Shown here one piece after another: positions 26,784 through 35,613 of a stretch of DNA of 64,000 bases (the stretch's first letter is position 1; every line of letters starts with the position of its first letter). Position numbers and translations under genes: made by a program. Where the stretch lies: the NCBI RefSeq assembly GCF_003063435.1, contig NZ_NESL01000003.1, positions 372,001 through 436,000 on the forward strand, in the 5' to 3' direction. The stretch comes from Limnohabitans sp. 2KL-1. Lineage in GTDB: Bacteria > Pseudomonadota > Gammaproteobacteria > Burkholderiales > Burkholderiaceae_C. The notes below the pieces were generated by a model, which saw only the letters and a program-made list of their open reading frames with translations, made no database searches and was not told the DNA's origin.

Positions 26784-28166
26784 TCAGGTCATGGGCCAGG
26801 CTCGGTCCATGGGTCCTCGGGCGGATTCAAAAAATTTGGCCATTTGCAACACACCCAGATCATCAAAGCGCCGCCCCGAGATCTGCAGACCGATGGGCAG
26901 TCCCGATGCAGAAAAGCCGCAGCAAATGGAGGCCGCTGGCTGCTCAGACTGGTTGAACACCGATGTGAAGTGCGCGTCCTTGAGCGGTTGACCGCCGCTG
27001 TTGATCGCCTCCGCTGCGAAGGGCAGTACAGGCGATACGGGTGACAGCACAAAGTCGAAAGATTGCGTGGCGGCCACAGTGGCTGCGCGCAATTGCTGCA
27101 GCCGCGTGAATGCCAGAAAAGTGTCTTCTGGTGACAGGTTCGCTGCGAATTCCGCCGCATTGTGAATGTAAGGTGCAGCGCGAGCGGCACGCTCGGCTGG
27201 CATGGCCGCCAGGTCCACGCGGCAGCGCATCGTGAAATAGTGGATCATGCCCAAACGCATTTCGGGCGTGGTCCAGTCATTCACCACATCGATCGTGGCA
27301 CCCGCTGACCTGAACAGCTCTGAGGCTCGCAGCACAGCGGCATGAACCTCGCCATCCACCGTCCAGTCGGTCGCCGGGTCCAGCCAGAGGCCGATGCGCA
27401 ACCCTTTAGGAGAGCGTTCCAGTGCATGCCAGTCCATCTCCTGGAAAGGCAAGCTGGAATAGTCCCGCACGTCCGGTCGGGAAATCACCCGCATCAACAA
27501 AGCCGCATCGGTCACCGTACGGGTCATGGGGCCGATCACGCGGGCTGCTGCCGGCGGAAGCACCGGAACACGTCCCTGGCTGGGCTTGAGACCAAAGACG
27601 CCACAAAAACTGGCCGGTATCCGGACCGAACCACCAATGTCGGTGCCAAGGTGCAAGGGGCCATACCCGGCCGCTACCGCCGCCCCGGCACCAGAGCTGG
27701 AGCCGCCGGTGTTACGGCTCAGGTCCCAGGGGTTGCGGCTCAGTGCGTGAAAGCTCGACGGCGCAGCACCCAGAAAACCGAAATCGGGCATGGTGGTCTT
27801 GCCCACCAGCACAGCACCTGCTTCGCGCAGGCGCGCTGCCGCAGGGGCGTCTGCCTGGGCGGGCAGCAGTTCGGTGGCGGCACTGCCTAGCGGAGTAGGC
27901 AAGCCTTGCGTCGCGATGTTTTCTTTGAGGGTCACAGGCACCCCATCCAGATCGCCCATGGGCGATTGACGCTGCCAGCGTTTCTCGGAGGCCCGCGCTG
28001 CCTGCAGGGCCGCATCGCGGTCGCGCCACCAGACCGCTTGGATCTGCGGTTCACACCGGTCCATGCGCGCCATCACCGATTCAACCACCTCCACGGGCGA
28101 CAAAGTACCGGCTCGGTAGTGGGCAAGCAGCTCGGCGGCATTCAGTTCGTGTAGTTCGGTGTTCAT
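26784..28166 (-). CDS. Amidase (amidase-signature family)
   Basis: A 460-residue amidase-signature hydrolase. The catalytic Lys lies in VPVTLKENIATQG (about residue 81) and the cis-Ser/Ser pair in NTGGSSSGAGAAVAAGYGPL followed by GTDIGGSVRIPASFCG. It hydrolyses a linear amide to acid plus ammonia. I chose the ATG at 28164-28166 because it overlaps the upstream ABC ATPase stop by 4 bases (ATGA); an in-frame ATG 5 codons earlier is possible. As last gene of the transporter operon it probably degrades the imported amide or peptide-like compound in the cytosol. Confidence 0.88.
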   Translation of the reverse strand: MNTELHELNAAELLAHYRAGTLSPVEVVESVMARMDRCEPQIQAVWWRDRDAALQAARASEKRWQRQSPMGDLDGVPVTLKENIATQGLPTPLGSAATELLPAQADAPAAARLREAGAVLVGKTTMPDFGFLGAAPSSFHALSRNPWDLSRNTGGSSSGAGAAVAAGYGPLHLGTDIGGSVRIPASFCGVFGLKPSQGRVPVLPPAAARVIGPMTRTVTDAALLMRVISRPDVRDYSSLPFQEMDWHALERSPKGLRIGLWLDPATDWTVDGEVHAAVLRASELFRSAGATIDVVNDWTTPEMRLGMIHYFTMRCRVDLAAMPAERAARAAPYIHNAAEFAANLSPEDTFLAFTRLQQLRAATVAATQSFDFVLSPVSPVLPFAAEAINSGGQPLKDAHFTSVFNQSEQPAASICCGFSASGLPIGLQISGRRFDDLGVLQMAKFFESARGPMDRAWPMT

Positions 28167-29788
28167 GCGTGAAAAGTCCATCCTTGTCCTGGTGCAGCGG
28201 CCAGAAGCGAACGGGTGTAGTCTTGTTGGGGTTGCAGCAGCACATCGCGGGCAGAGCCCTGCTCGACGATGCGCCCCTGGTGCATCACCACCAGCCGATC
28301 GCAGATCTGACTGGCCACACGCAGGTCGTGGGTGATGAACAGAATGCCAATGGCCAAGCGCTTTTGAATGTCCTCCAGCAGTTTGAGGATCTGCTCCTGC
28401 ACCGACACGTCGAGAGCCGATACAGCCTCATCAGCGATCAGCACCTTGGGTTCGCAAGCCAGGGCGCGGGCAATGCACAGGCGCTGACGCTGCCCCCCAG
28501 AAAACTCGCTGGGGTAGCGGTGCAAGGCATCGGGCCGCATGCGCACCAGTGCCATCAATTCTTCGGCCCGTTGCCAAGCTTTCTCCTGGGTGACACCGAA
28601 GTTGATCGGGCCCTCCACGATGGACTGTCCCACCGTCCTGCGCGGGTTCAGCGAGCGGTTCGGGTCCTGAAAGACCACCTGCACCGAGCGCCGGAAAGCA
28701 GACCGACGGTCACGGTTGGAAGCGGTCGATTCCAGGCCCTGCAACGTGACTTGGCCCTGGGTGGGCTCAATCAGTTGGGCAATGCAACGGGCCACGGTGG
28801 ATTTGCCCGAGCCGGACTCCCCCACGATGCCCAAGGTCTCGCCTGCATGCAGTCGCAACGAAACGTCCCGGGCGGCATCCACCACCCTGCGACGCATGGG
28901 CCAGGAACCGGCGCTGTATTGCTTGCCCAGGCTGCAGGCTTCCAGCAGCAACGGCCTTTCGACTGTGATCGCAGGCCGCATAGGCTTGAGTTCGGGCACG
29001 GCTTGCAGCAGAGAGCGGGTGTAAGGTTCGCGCGGATGCTGCAACACTTCAGTCTTGTCGCCGGACTCCACTTGCTGTCCCAGCTGCATGACCACCACCC
29101 GGTCGGCGATGTCGGCCACCACACCAAAATCATGGGTGATGAACAACACGCCCGTCCCGTTTTCCTGCTGCATTTCTCGGATCAGCTTGAGGATTTCAGC
29201 CTGAGTGGTCACATCCAGCGCGGTGGTCGGCTCGTCGCAAATCAGCAATGATGGCCGCAAGATCAGCGCGATCGCAATGACGATGCGCTGGCGTTGTCCG
29301 CCCGACAGTTCATGCGGGTAGGCCGCATACATCCGCTGCGGATCTGGCAATCGAACCCGTGCAAAGATATCCAGCACGCTTTGGCGACGTGCTGCTTTGT
29401 TCAGATCGGTGTGTTGAATCAGCACTTCTTCGACCTGAGCGCCACAGGTCATCACCGGATCGAGCGCGGTCATGGGCTCCTGGAACACCATGCCCATGCG
29501 GCTGCCGCGCAGCGCACGCAGGCGAGCCGGTGTGGCGTTCAGCAGGTTTTCACCCTGGAGCTCAATCACGCCACCAGAGGGCACCAGTGCCTCAGGAAGC
29601 AGCCCCATCACGGCCTGTGCGATGACCGACTTTCCAGACCCGGATTCACCCAACAGGCACACCACCTCGCCGGGACCGACATCGAAAGAAATACCATTGA
29701 CCGCATGCGCACGGTCTGCGCCGGTTGGCAGATTGATGCGCAAACCGCGCACCGACAGACAGGGTTGTGGATTCACAATTTCAGCCAT
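28163..29788 (-). CDS. Fused dipeptide/oligopeptide-type ABC transporter ATPase (DppD-DppF fusion)
   Basis: A 541-residue protein holding two complete ABC ATPase domains. The first has Walker [10 protein letters not shown] near residue 48, signature LSGGQRQRI and Walker [13 protein letters not shown]. The second has Walker [10 protein letters not shown] near 320, [10 protein letters not shown] and a Walker B ending in DEAVSALD, with the usual oligopeptide-binding C-terminal extension. It energises the two permeases encoded just upstream (5-base gap). Such fusions are known in the GsiA/YejF group. The ATG at 29786-29788 was chosen by domain start. Confidence 0.9.
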   Translation of the reverse strand: MAEIVNPQPCLSVRGLRINLPTGADRAHAVNGISFDVGPGEVVCLLGESGSGKSVIAQAVMGLLPEALVPSGGVIELQGENLLNATPARLRALRGSRMGMVFQEPMTALDPVMTCGAQVEEVLIQHTDLNKAARRQSVLDIFARVRLPDPQRMYAAYPHELSGGQRQRIVIAIALILRPSLLICDEPTTALDVTTQAEILKLIREMQQENGTGVLFITHDFGVVADIADRVVVMQLGQQVESGDKTEVLQHPREPYTRSLLQAVPELKPMRPAITVERPLLLEACSLGKQYSAGSWPMRRRVVDAARDVSLRLHAGETLGIVGESGSGKSTVARCIAQLIEPTQGQVTLQGLESTASNRDRRSAFRRSVQVVFQDPNRSLNPRRTVGQSIVEGPINFGVTQEKAWQRAEELMALVRMRPDALHRYPSEFSGGQRQRLCIARALACEPKVLIADEAVSALDVSVQEQILKLLEDIQKRLAIGILFITHDLRVASQICDRLVVMHQGRIVEQGSARDVLLQPQQDYTRSLLAAAPGQGWTFHA

Positions 29789-29793
29789 TTGCC

Positions 29794-30687
29794 TCACCCT
29801 TTGCGCGTTCTGAATTTCGGATCGATCGCATCGCGAAGTGCATCCCCGAGCACATTGACGGCCAACACCGTGACCGCCAAAAAAGCACCCGGCAACAGCA
29901 CCGTGGAGGGGTGTGCACTGAAATGCGCTCGACCTTCGGCCATGATGTTTCCCCAGGTTGGAATCTGCGACGGTAGGCCGATGCCCAAGAAAGACATGGC
30001 CGCCTCGATCAGCATGGCCGCAGCACAGATGAAGGTGCCCTGAACAATCAGCGGCGCCACGGTATTGGGGAGGATGTGTCTGACGATCAGCAGCCAAGTC
30101 GGCGTATCGAGTGCACGTGCGGCCTCGACGTAAGGCTCCTCGCGTACCGACAGAACCACCGAGCGAACCACCCGTGCGACACGGGGTGTCTCAGGCACCA
30201 CGATGGCCACGATCACTGTCAGCAAACTGGGTCGCCAAATGGAAACCAAAAAAATGGCGAAGAGGATGCCAGGAATGGCCATCACCCCGTCCATGACGCG
30301 CATGATGACGCTGTCCAGCGCTCTGAAGTAGCCAGCCACCAGTCCCAAAACCAGGCCAAGCGCCATCGACGCCAAAGCCACGGAAATACCGACCACCACC
30401 GAAATGCGAGCGCCGTAGGCAACACGGCTCCAGACATCGCGCCCCACGCCATCGGTGCCCATGAGGAACAAGCGATGAAAACTCTCGCCTCCCAAGGTGA
30501 TGAATTCGGCGCGGACGCCAGGCGCCTGGAGCGAATTGCTCGGATCCATCGCATTCGGGTCGATGGTGTAAAGCCAAGGTGCAGCGACAGCCACTGCCAC
30601 CACCAGACTCAGGATGACCACACCGATCACGATGCCGGGATGGGTTAACCAGCGGCGCAATGACGCCATGTAAACAGCTTGATTCAT
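29794..30687 (-). CDS. Peptide-type ABC transporter permease (DppC-like)
   Basis: A 297-residue inner-membrane permease of the DppC/OppC family. It has an N-terminal transmembrane helix (IVIGVVILSLVVAVAVAAPW), the periplasmic segment MGTDGVGRDVWSRVAYGAR typical of the family, and the EAA loop EAARALDTPTWLLIVRHILP. It pairs with the DppB-like protein encoded 7 bases upstream. Confidence 0.9.
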   Translation of the reverse strand: MNQAVYMASLRRWLTHPGIVIGVVILSLVVAVAVAAPWLYTIDPNAMDPSNSLQAPGVRAEFITLGGESFHRLFLMGTDGVGRDVWSRVAYGARISVVVGISVALASMALGLVLGLVAGYFRALDSVIMRVMDGVMAIPGILFAIFLVSIWRPSLLTVIVAIVVPETPRVARVVRSVVLSVREEPYVEAARALDTPTWLLIVRHILPNTVAPLIVQGTFICAAAMLIEAAMSFLGIGLPSQIPTWGNIMAEGRAHFSAHPSTVLLPGAFLAVTVLAVNVLGDALRDAIDPKFRTRKG

Positions 30688-30694
30688 GGCAGTC

Positions 30695-31636
30695 TCAGTA
30701 ACGGATACGGGGATCCAGCATCAAATAACTCAGATCAACCAGCAAGTTGATCACCACATAGACCAGCGAAAAGAAGACGGTGATGCCCTGGATCAGTGGG
30801 TAGTCACGCGAGAGCACTGCATCGACGGTCAGTTGTCCTACGCCAGGGATGGCAAAAATCGTTTCTGTCACCACCACCCCGCTGATCAAACCCGCCAGAC
30901 TCAGGCCAATCACCGTGACGATGGGCACAGCCGCATTGGTCAAGGCGTGGCGCAGCATCAGGCGCAATTCCGAAACACCCTTGGCCCGAACGGTGCGCAC
31001 AAAGTCCTCCGTCAAGGCTTCGGACACCGCAGCTCGGGTCACCCGCGCGATCAGTGCTGTGTAAAGCACGGCCAGCGTCAAGCAGGGCAGTGCCAGACCA
31101 CTTAGCCAGGGCAGCACACCTTGGGCGTAGGGTGTGTAGCCTTGCGAAGGCAACCAGCCCAATCGCATGGAAAACAACCAGATCAGCACATACCCACCGA
31201 CAAATACTGGAATCGACAAGCCGGCCACTGAGGCTGCCATGATGGAACGGTCAAGCCAGCTTCCACGACGCCAGGCTGCCAACAGCCCCAGAGGCACGGC
31301 CATCAGCACGGTCAGAACCATGGTCCACCCGGCCACGGACAGCGTAGGCCCCAGACGTTGCGCGATCAGCTGACTGACTTCCATCTTGTAGAAGAACGAA
31401 TACCCCAAATCACCTTGCAGCACTTGCCCGAGCCAAGCCAAGAACTGCACAAGCAGCGCCTTGTCAAGGCCCAGTTCGGTGCGCACGCGGTAGATATCTT
31501 CTGCACTGGCGCTATCCCCGGCGATCACAGCAGCAGGATCGCCTGGCGTCATACGCAGCATCATGAAGACGATGATGGCCACCACCAGCAGCACAGGCAT
31601 CACGGCAAGCACACGGCGAAAGAGAAAGTTCAGCAT
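30695..31636 (-). CDS. Peptide-type ABC transporter permease (DppB-like)
   Basis: A 313-residue permease beginning with the characteristic helix FLFRRVLAVMPVLLVVAIIV followed by MLRMTPGDPAAVIAG (residues about 28-42), as in DppB/GsiC. The EAA loop VRTVRAKGVSELRLMLRHAL is in the second half. It lies 21 bases downstream of the binding-protein gene and upstream of the DppC-like gene in a single leftward operon. Confidence 0.9.
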   Translation of the reverse strand: MLNFLFRRVLAVMPVLLVVAIIVFMMLRMTPGDPAAVIAGDSASAEDIYRVRTELGLDKALLVQFLAWLGQVLQGDLGYSFFYKMEVSQLIAQRLGPTLSVAGWTMVLTVLMAVPLGLLAAWRRGSWLDRSIMAASVAGLSIPVFVGGYVLIWLFSMRLGWLPSQGYTPYAQGVLPWLSGLALPCLTLAVLYTALIARVTRAAVSEALTEDFVRTVRAKGVSELRLMLRHALTNAAVPIVTVIGLSLAGLISGVVVTETIFAIPGVGQLTVDAVLSRDYPLIQGITVFFSLVYVVINLLVDLSYLMLDPRIRY

Positions 31637-31657
31637 GGCGAAGCCCTGTTCTCTTTT

Positions 31658-33235
31658 TCATTGCTTCTGCACGTTCCAGTACACCACGGTAGGCGCAGGC
31701 AGCAGGCCCGAAACCACACCGCGACGTACCGCCACCAGGCTCTTGCCCTCACCGATCGGCCCCAGAACGCCAGACTCCAGCGCGCGGCGCTCGATGCGTC
31801 CGGCTATGTCCTTGCGCTTGGTCAGATCGGCCGTTTCGATGAACTGGGTTTTCAGCGATTCAATTTCGGCATCGACTGGCCAGCCAAAGTAGCCCTGATC
31901 ACCATGACCTGTCAGCGGCGTGTAGCTCACTGGGCTGCTGGCGTCTGCCCCGCCCCAATAGGTGACAAAAACGTTCCAGCCACCTTTGTCAGCCGGGTCT
32001 TTTTTGGTGCGACGAGTCAGGAGACTGGCCCAGTCCATGGTCTGCACGTCGACATTGAATCCTGCTTGCTTGAGCAGTTCGCCGTAGACCAGCGGCAAAC
32101 GGTTAAGGGCGGGCACGTCGCCAGGCAGCATGACCACCACCGGTTTGCCGTCGTAGCCGGCATCCTTGAGCAGCTTGCGTGCTTCTTCAAACTGAGGCTT
32201 GCCGGTGAAGAGGCCATTTTTCTCATTGGCATACACAGAGCCGCAAAGGTACAAGGAAGCGCAGGGCTTAAGGAATTCACGGTATGTGATCTGGGCACGC
32301 AGCATCGCTTCCTGATTGATCGCCAGCATTGCCGCGCGACGGACCCGTGCATCGTTGAATGGAGGCACCTTGTGGTTGTAAATAGCAGTGAAAGTACCCG
32401 CAGGCACCACATCGAACATTTCAACAGCTGGGTTGGTGCGCAACTCCGGATAACGCGAAGATGGCGTGACCTCTAACATGTCAATTTCGCCGTTAACCAG
32501 TGCATTGGTCTGCGTTTGCGGATCTCGCAGGAAAACCCACTCCACTTGATCCACTTTGACCACCTTCCCCCCGGCCAGACCTGAAGCCTGTTCCTTGCGC
32601 GGCACATAGGAGGGGTTTTTACGGTAAATCACTCGGTCACCAGGACGGAAGTCGGCCTTGCCCAGCGTGAACGGCCCCGAACCCACCATGCTGTCGATTT
32701 GCTTGTCGGCAGGTGTTTCGGCCACCGACTTGGGCATGATGAACGGCACCAGTGGACCTGGCTTGCCCAACGCCTCAAGCACCAAACCAAAGGGTTGCTT
32801 GAACTTGATCGTGAAGCTGTTTGGGCCCTCTGCTGTCAGACTGTCCATGGCGGCATACATCTTCTGACCCAGTACATCACGCTTACCCCAGCGGTTGAGC
32901 GAAGCAATCACATCCTGCGAAGTCACTGCGCTACCGTCATGAAACTTCAAACCCGGGCGCAAGCTGAAACGCCAGACCTTGCTGTCGGCACTGATCGTGT
33001 ATTTTTCAACCATCTGTGGCTTGATCAAGCCTTTTTCATCAGGCGCGAAAAGGGTGTCGTAAATCATGAAACCGTGGTTGCGCGTGATGAGGGCGGTGGT
33101 CCACACCGGGTCCAGTATTTTTAGATCCGATGATGGGACGGTGCGCAACACCGCGTCGGACCAGGCGGCGGCAGAAAACACCAAAGTGGCCGTTGCAAGA
33201 ACTACAGAGCGGCGGATACGGGATGTGATGTACAT
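31658..33235 (-). CDS. ABC transporter substrate-binding protein, family 5 (peptide/nickel type)
   Basis: A 525-residue periplasmic binding protein with an N-terminal signal peptide (basic MYITSRIRR, hydrophobic core, cleavage near AWSDA). The family-5 signature KFHDGSAVTSQDVIASLNRW lies near residue 100. The family spans dipeptides, nickel, glutathione and other oligomers; clustering with an amidase suggests an amide- or peptide-like ligand. The ATG at 33233-33235 is chosen because the signal peptide begins there. It follows marR by 57 bases. Confidence 0.87.
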   Translation of the reverse strand: MYITSRIRRSVVLATATLVFSAAAWSDAVLRTVPSSDLKILDPVWTTALITRNHGFMIYDTLFAPDEKGLIKPQMVEKYTISADSKVWRFSLRPGLKFHDGSAVTSQDVIASLNRWGKRDVLGQKMYAAMDSLTAEGPNSFTIKFKQPFGLVLEALGKPGPLVPFIMPKSVAETPADKQIDSMVGSGPFTLGKADFRPGDRVIYRKNPSYVPRKEQASGLAGGKVVKVDQVEWVFLRDPQTQTNALVNGEIDMLEVTPSSRYPELRTNPAVEMFDVVPAGTFTAIYNHKVPPFNDARVRRAAMLAINQEAMLRAQITYREFLKPCASLYLCGSVYANEKNGLFTGKPQFEEARKLLKDAGYDGKPVVVMLPGDVPALNRLPLVYGELLKQAGFNVDVQTMDWASLLTRRTKKDPADKGGWNVFVTYWGGADASSPVSYTPLTGHGDQGYFGWPVDAEIESLKTQFIETADLTKRKDIAGRIERRALESGVLGPIGEGKSLVAVRRGVVSGLLPAPTVVYWNVQKQ

Positions 33236-33292
33236 GTATTTCACTTTCGAAAGATAAGAAAAACAGATAAAAAACACAGGGACAGAAAGCTT

Positions 33293-33787
33293 TCAGCTGT
33301 TATCCGGGTTTGCCTGTTGTGCCATCCAGGCATCAAACTCAGGGCGCGTCACCCGTTCAGCTTCAATCACTTTTTTCAGAATCGTTCGCAGGGATTTGAT
33401 TTCATCTGCACTGAGGAATTTGCCGAATCCACGCTCTAGAAATTCGCCCAAAGGCTCGGCACGCTCGACCAGATTCACGCCGTCTTGGCTTAGTGCCAAG
33501 TGTGTTTTTCGGGCGTCCTTATGACCAATTTGCCTCACCACCAAGCCCCTCTGCACCAGCGAGCTCACCAGTTTGGAGGCCAGGGTTTTTTCAATACCGG
33601 ATTGCTCGGTCAATTCGCCCATGACAACCCCAGGCTGAACGCCTATCAAGCGCAACAGCCGGATATCGCGCAATGACACCCCCAGCTGACATTCGTAAAC
33701 CAAGTCCCCCCGCTCGCGGGTTTTTTGGGCGGCAATGTCCAACAAGATGTTGATGTAGTTGGTCTTGATTTTGAGCGGCGAATGCAT
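33293..33787 (-). CDS. MarR family transcriptional regulator
   Basis: A winged-helix regulator of about 164 residues. The helix-turn-helix runs roughly 65-95 (MGELTEQSGIEKTLASKLVS) and is followed by the wing VVRQIGHKDARKTHLALSQDG. I give the ATG at 33785-33787; a GTG two codons upstream (33793) is an alternative, and neither has a strong ribosome-binding site. It heads the leftward transporter-amidase operon. The region in front of it carries clustered TTGAA/TTCAA boxes, so autorepression relieved by a small ligand is likely. Confidence 0.88.
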   Translation of the reverse strand: MHSPLKIKTNYINILLDIAAQKTRERGDLVYECQLGVSLRDIRLLRLIGVQPGVVMGELTEQSGIEKTLASKLVSSLVQRGLVVRQIGHKDARKTHLALSQDGVNLVERAEPLGEFLERGFGKFLSADEIKSLRTILKKVIEAERVTRPEFDAWMAQQANPDNS

Positions 33788-33793
33788 TTTCAC

Positions 33794-33830
33794 TTGAATT
33801 CATTAATAGTTGAAAATTTCAACAATTGAA
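33794..33830. promoter_or_regulatory. Candidate MarR operator: clustered TTGAA/TTCAA boxes
   Basis: The core GTTGAAAATTTCAAC (33809-33823) is a perfect 15-bp palindrome. An overlapping dyad TTCAA-CAA-TTGAA covers 33818-33830, and TTGAATTCA (33794-33802) adds another box touching the start region of marR. This matches the size and symmetry of MarR sites. The binding protein is inferred from adjacency. Confidence 0.55.
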
Positions 33831-33956
33831 GATTACATCGAAAAAACTTCAGAAAAATCCGTGCTTACCCTAGCAGGGTGCTGAAATACTGACGCACTGA
33901 AAGCGCCCATTCAGCTGTGCAGTCGACATTTCAGGCAACACAAAAATCAAACAGAC

Positions 33957-34150
33957 ATGCGCGGCGCTGACACCCTTACCGAGAGCTTGTTTCTGATGAA
34001 ACGGCTCGATGATTTCGTCCCAACATCGCGTCCGAGAAGTTGTTGCGCGCCATGCTGTTGCAGGTGCTCTACAGCGTGCGTTCCGAGCGAATGCTCATGG
34101 AACAAATTCAGTGCAACATGCTCTTTCGCTGGTTTGCAGTGTTCATTTTG
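33957..34150 (+). pseudogene. Relic of an IS5-type transposase gene
   Basis: The ATG at 33957 opens MRGADTLTESLFLMKRLDDF followed by VPT, the usual N terminus of a DDE transposase of the IS5 group. It then jumps, with a frame change near 34020-34030, to EKLLRAMLLQVLYSVRSERM followed by LMEQIQCNMLFRWF, which in intact proteins lies some 40 residues later. Nothing of the catalytic DDE core follows. No terminal inverted repeats were found. The surrounding 33.24-34.2 kb is visibly more AT-rich than its neighbours. Confidence 0.65.
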
Positions 34151-34194
34151 CGAAGAATCAGTGAAATGCATGAAACCTCAATGAATAAACATTC

Positions 34195-34806
34195 ATGACC
34201 GCCGGTGCATCACTGCATACCCCGTCTTTGAAGGGTGCCACTGCGCACCTGGCGGCAGGCTTGCGCGCCGGCCACGTCTACCGGCACGAGAATTTGACTT
34301 TTCTGAGCAAGGCCATTGATCGGCATCTGCGCGAACTGGTGGCCATGGGCAAGCTTCAAAAACTGGCCCAAGGGCTTTACCACGCACCCAAACAATCCAG
34401 CTTTGGTCCACTCCCGCCTACCGACGAACAGGTGGTGAAAGGCTTTCTGCGGGACAAGGAATTCCTGGTGTTCTCGCCCTCGGCTTACAACGCGGTTGGC
34501 CTGGGCACCACCCAGCTCTACAACCGCACGCTGGTTTACAACCACAAGCGCCATGGCGTCTTACAACTGGGCAATCGACAGTTCGACTTCCGGGTGAAGC
34601 CACGCTTTCCCAAAAAGCTGAGCCGGGAGTTCCTCTAGGTGGATTTGCTCAATAACCTGGACGAACTGGCCGAAGACCGCGATATGGTGCTCAGCCAGGC
34701 ACGCAGCAAGTTGTCCTCCTTTGATCCCAAGCGCCTGCAAGAGGCGGTCGAAAGCTACGGCAACATGGCCACACGCAAACGCTTTCGGGAGTGGATGGGT
34801 GCTTGA
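34195..34806 (+). pseudogene. AbiEi-like antitoxin (type IV TA) interrupted by an in-frame amber codon
   Basis: Reading starts at the ATG 34195 with a winged-helix-like N terminus (HLAAGLRAGHVYRHENLTFL, then LRELVAMGKLQKLAQGLYH) and continues through FLVFSPSAYNAVGLGTTQLY. A TAG at 34636-34638 ends a 147-residue product at SREFL. The same frame stays open with conserved-looking VDLLNNLDELAEDRDMVL and RLQEAVESYGNMATRKRF to a TGA at 34804-34806. One base change (for example TTG to TAG) would explain this, so the intact gene had about 203 codons. The N-terminal part may still be made. It resembles the AbiEi/DUF6088 antitoxin family. Confidence 0.6.
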
Positions 34807-34939
34807 ATTTCTTCACGACCGGCGCGACTTCGACCACTTCGCACGGGAATACCGTAAGTCATCTGCACTTTATTACCGAGGTCAGCCGGAATTTGACCAA
34901 CTGCTTGCCAGGATCAAAGAGCATCTGGATTCGATGTGA
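34799..34939 (+). pseudogene. Probable remnant of the partner toxin (AbiEii-like nucleotidyltransferase)
   Basis: Starting with a GTG that overlaps the antitoxin stop, a 46-residue frame reads VLEFLHDRRDFDHFAREYRK, then SSALYYRGQPEFDQLLARIKEHLDSM split as SSALYYRGQPEFD and QLLARIKEHLDSM. The first part resembles the N terminus and the last part the C terminus of AbiEii-type toxins, which are normally around 250-300 residues. The central nucleotidyltransferase core is absent. The family assignment rests on position and short similarity only, so it is tentative. Confidence 0.4.
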
Positions 34940-35017
34940 CTCTCGAACTTGGAGTAAGCGCCAGGCTGTTATGCAGGGATCAACATAACTGCCTGCAACA
35001 GCCACTCGCCCCCACCC

Positions 35018-35317
35018 TTATCCCCCACCCCTCTGCATCGTCAAATCAAAGCGCTTCATGAAGCGCTGACGAGCGCCCTCTTCCACGCCCTCGAAGGCAA
35101 AAGACACTGCCAGCCGCTGCATGCGCAGCAGCGCGATCACGCGTGGCGGCAGGATATGCCATTGCAGTTGCAGATGGCCGTCACCGATTTGCACGCGTGC
35201 CTGGTCGGTGCCCAGCTCAAAGACATGCTCGGCCAGTGCGCGAGGCAAGGCGGTCAACCATTCGGTTTCGCTGGTGCCCATGTCGCGCTCGAAGCGCTCG
35301 GGGTAATAGGACTGCAT
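35018..35317 (-). CDS. Conserved small protein of unknown function in the aor operon
   Basis: I do not recognise a named family. The product has 99 residues from the ATG at 35315-35317. A TTG at 35345-35347 would add 10 residues and overlap the moaD-like stop by 4 bases, so the true start is uncertain. Visible features are an aromatic, acidic N terminus (MQSYYPERFERDMG), a beta-rich middle with VQIGDGHLQLQWHILPPRV and a basic C terminus ending RFDLTMQRGGG. There is no signal peptide and no cysteine. As last gene of the leftward operon it may assist maturation of the tungsten enzyme, or it may simply be co-located. Confidence 0.6.
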   Translation of the reverse strand: MQSYYPERFERDMGTSETEWLTALPRALAEHVFELGTDQARVQIGDGHLQLQWHILPPRVIALLRMQRLAVSFAFEGVEEGARQRFMKRFDLTMQRGGG

Positions 35318-35343
35318 GGGTCGAGTCGCCGCGTGTGCTGTGC

Positions 35344-35598
35344 TCAACCACCGGCCACAGGGGGCCAGATGGCGAGCACATCGCCTTCGACCAAGGTGAT
35401 GGTGCCCCGGTCTTCAGGTTTGATGTATTTGCCATTGACCAGCACCAGATGCACGAGCTTTGGCGGCATGCCAAAGGGCTCGATGATCTGGCTGATGCTG
35501 GTGTCCTGCGCCACATCCAGTGTGACCTGGTTGCTGCGCCGGGCTTCGGGGGGCAAGTAATCGGTCAGCGTGGCAAACAGTTTGAATGTGATGTTCAT
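35344..35598 (-). CDS. MoaD/ThiS-like sulfur-carrier protein
   Basis: An 84-residue beta-grasp protein beginning MNITFKLFATLTDYLPPEAR and ending with the diagnostic di-glycine (PPVAGG) that is adenylated and thiocarboxylated to donate sulfur to molybdopterin. VLVNGKYIKPEDRG and LVEGDVLAIWPP are typical internal motifs. It lies 15 bases downstream of the FAD oxidoreductase in the aor operon, where a dedicated MoaD paralogue would serve tungstopterin synthesis. Tungsten AOR operons of Aromatoleum aromaticum are described with such a gene. Confidence 0.88.
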   Translation of the reverse strand: MNITFKLFATLTDYLPPEARRSNQVTLDVAQDTSISQIIEPFGMPPKLVHLVLVNGKYIKPEDRGTITLVEGDVLAIWPPVAGG

Positions 35599-35613
35599 GC
35601 GCAGATTGTCACT

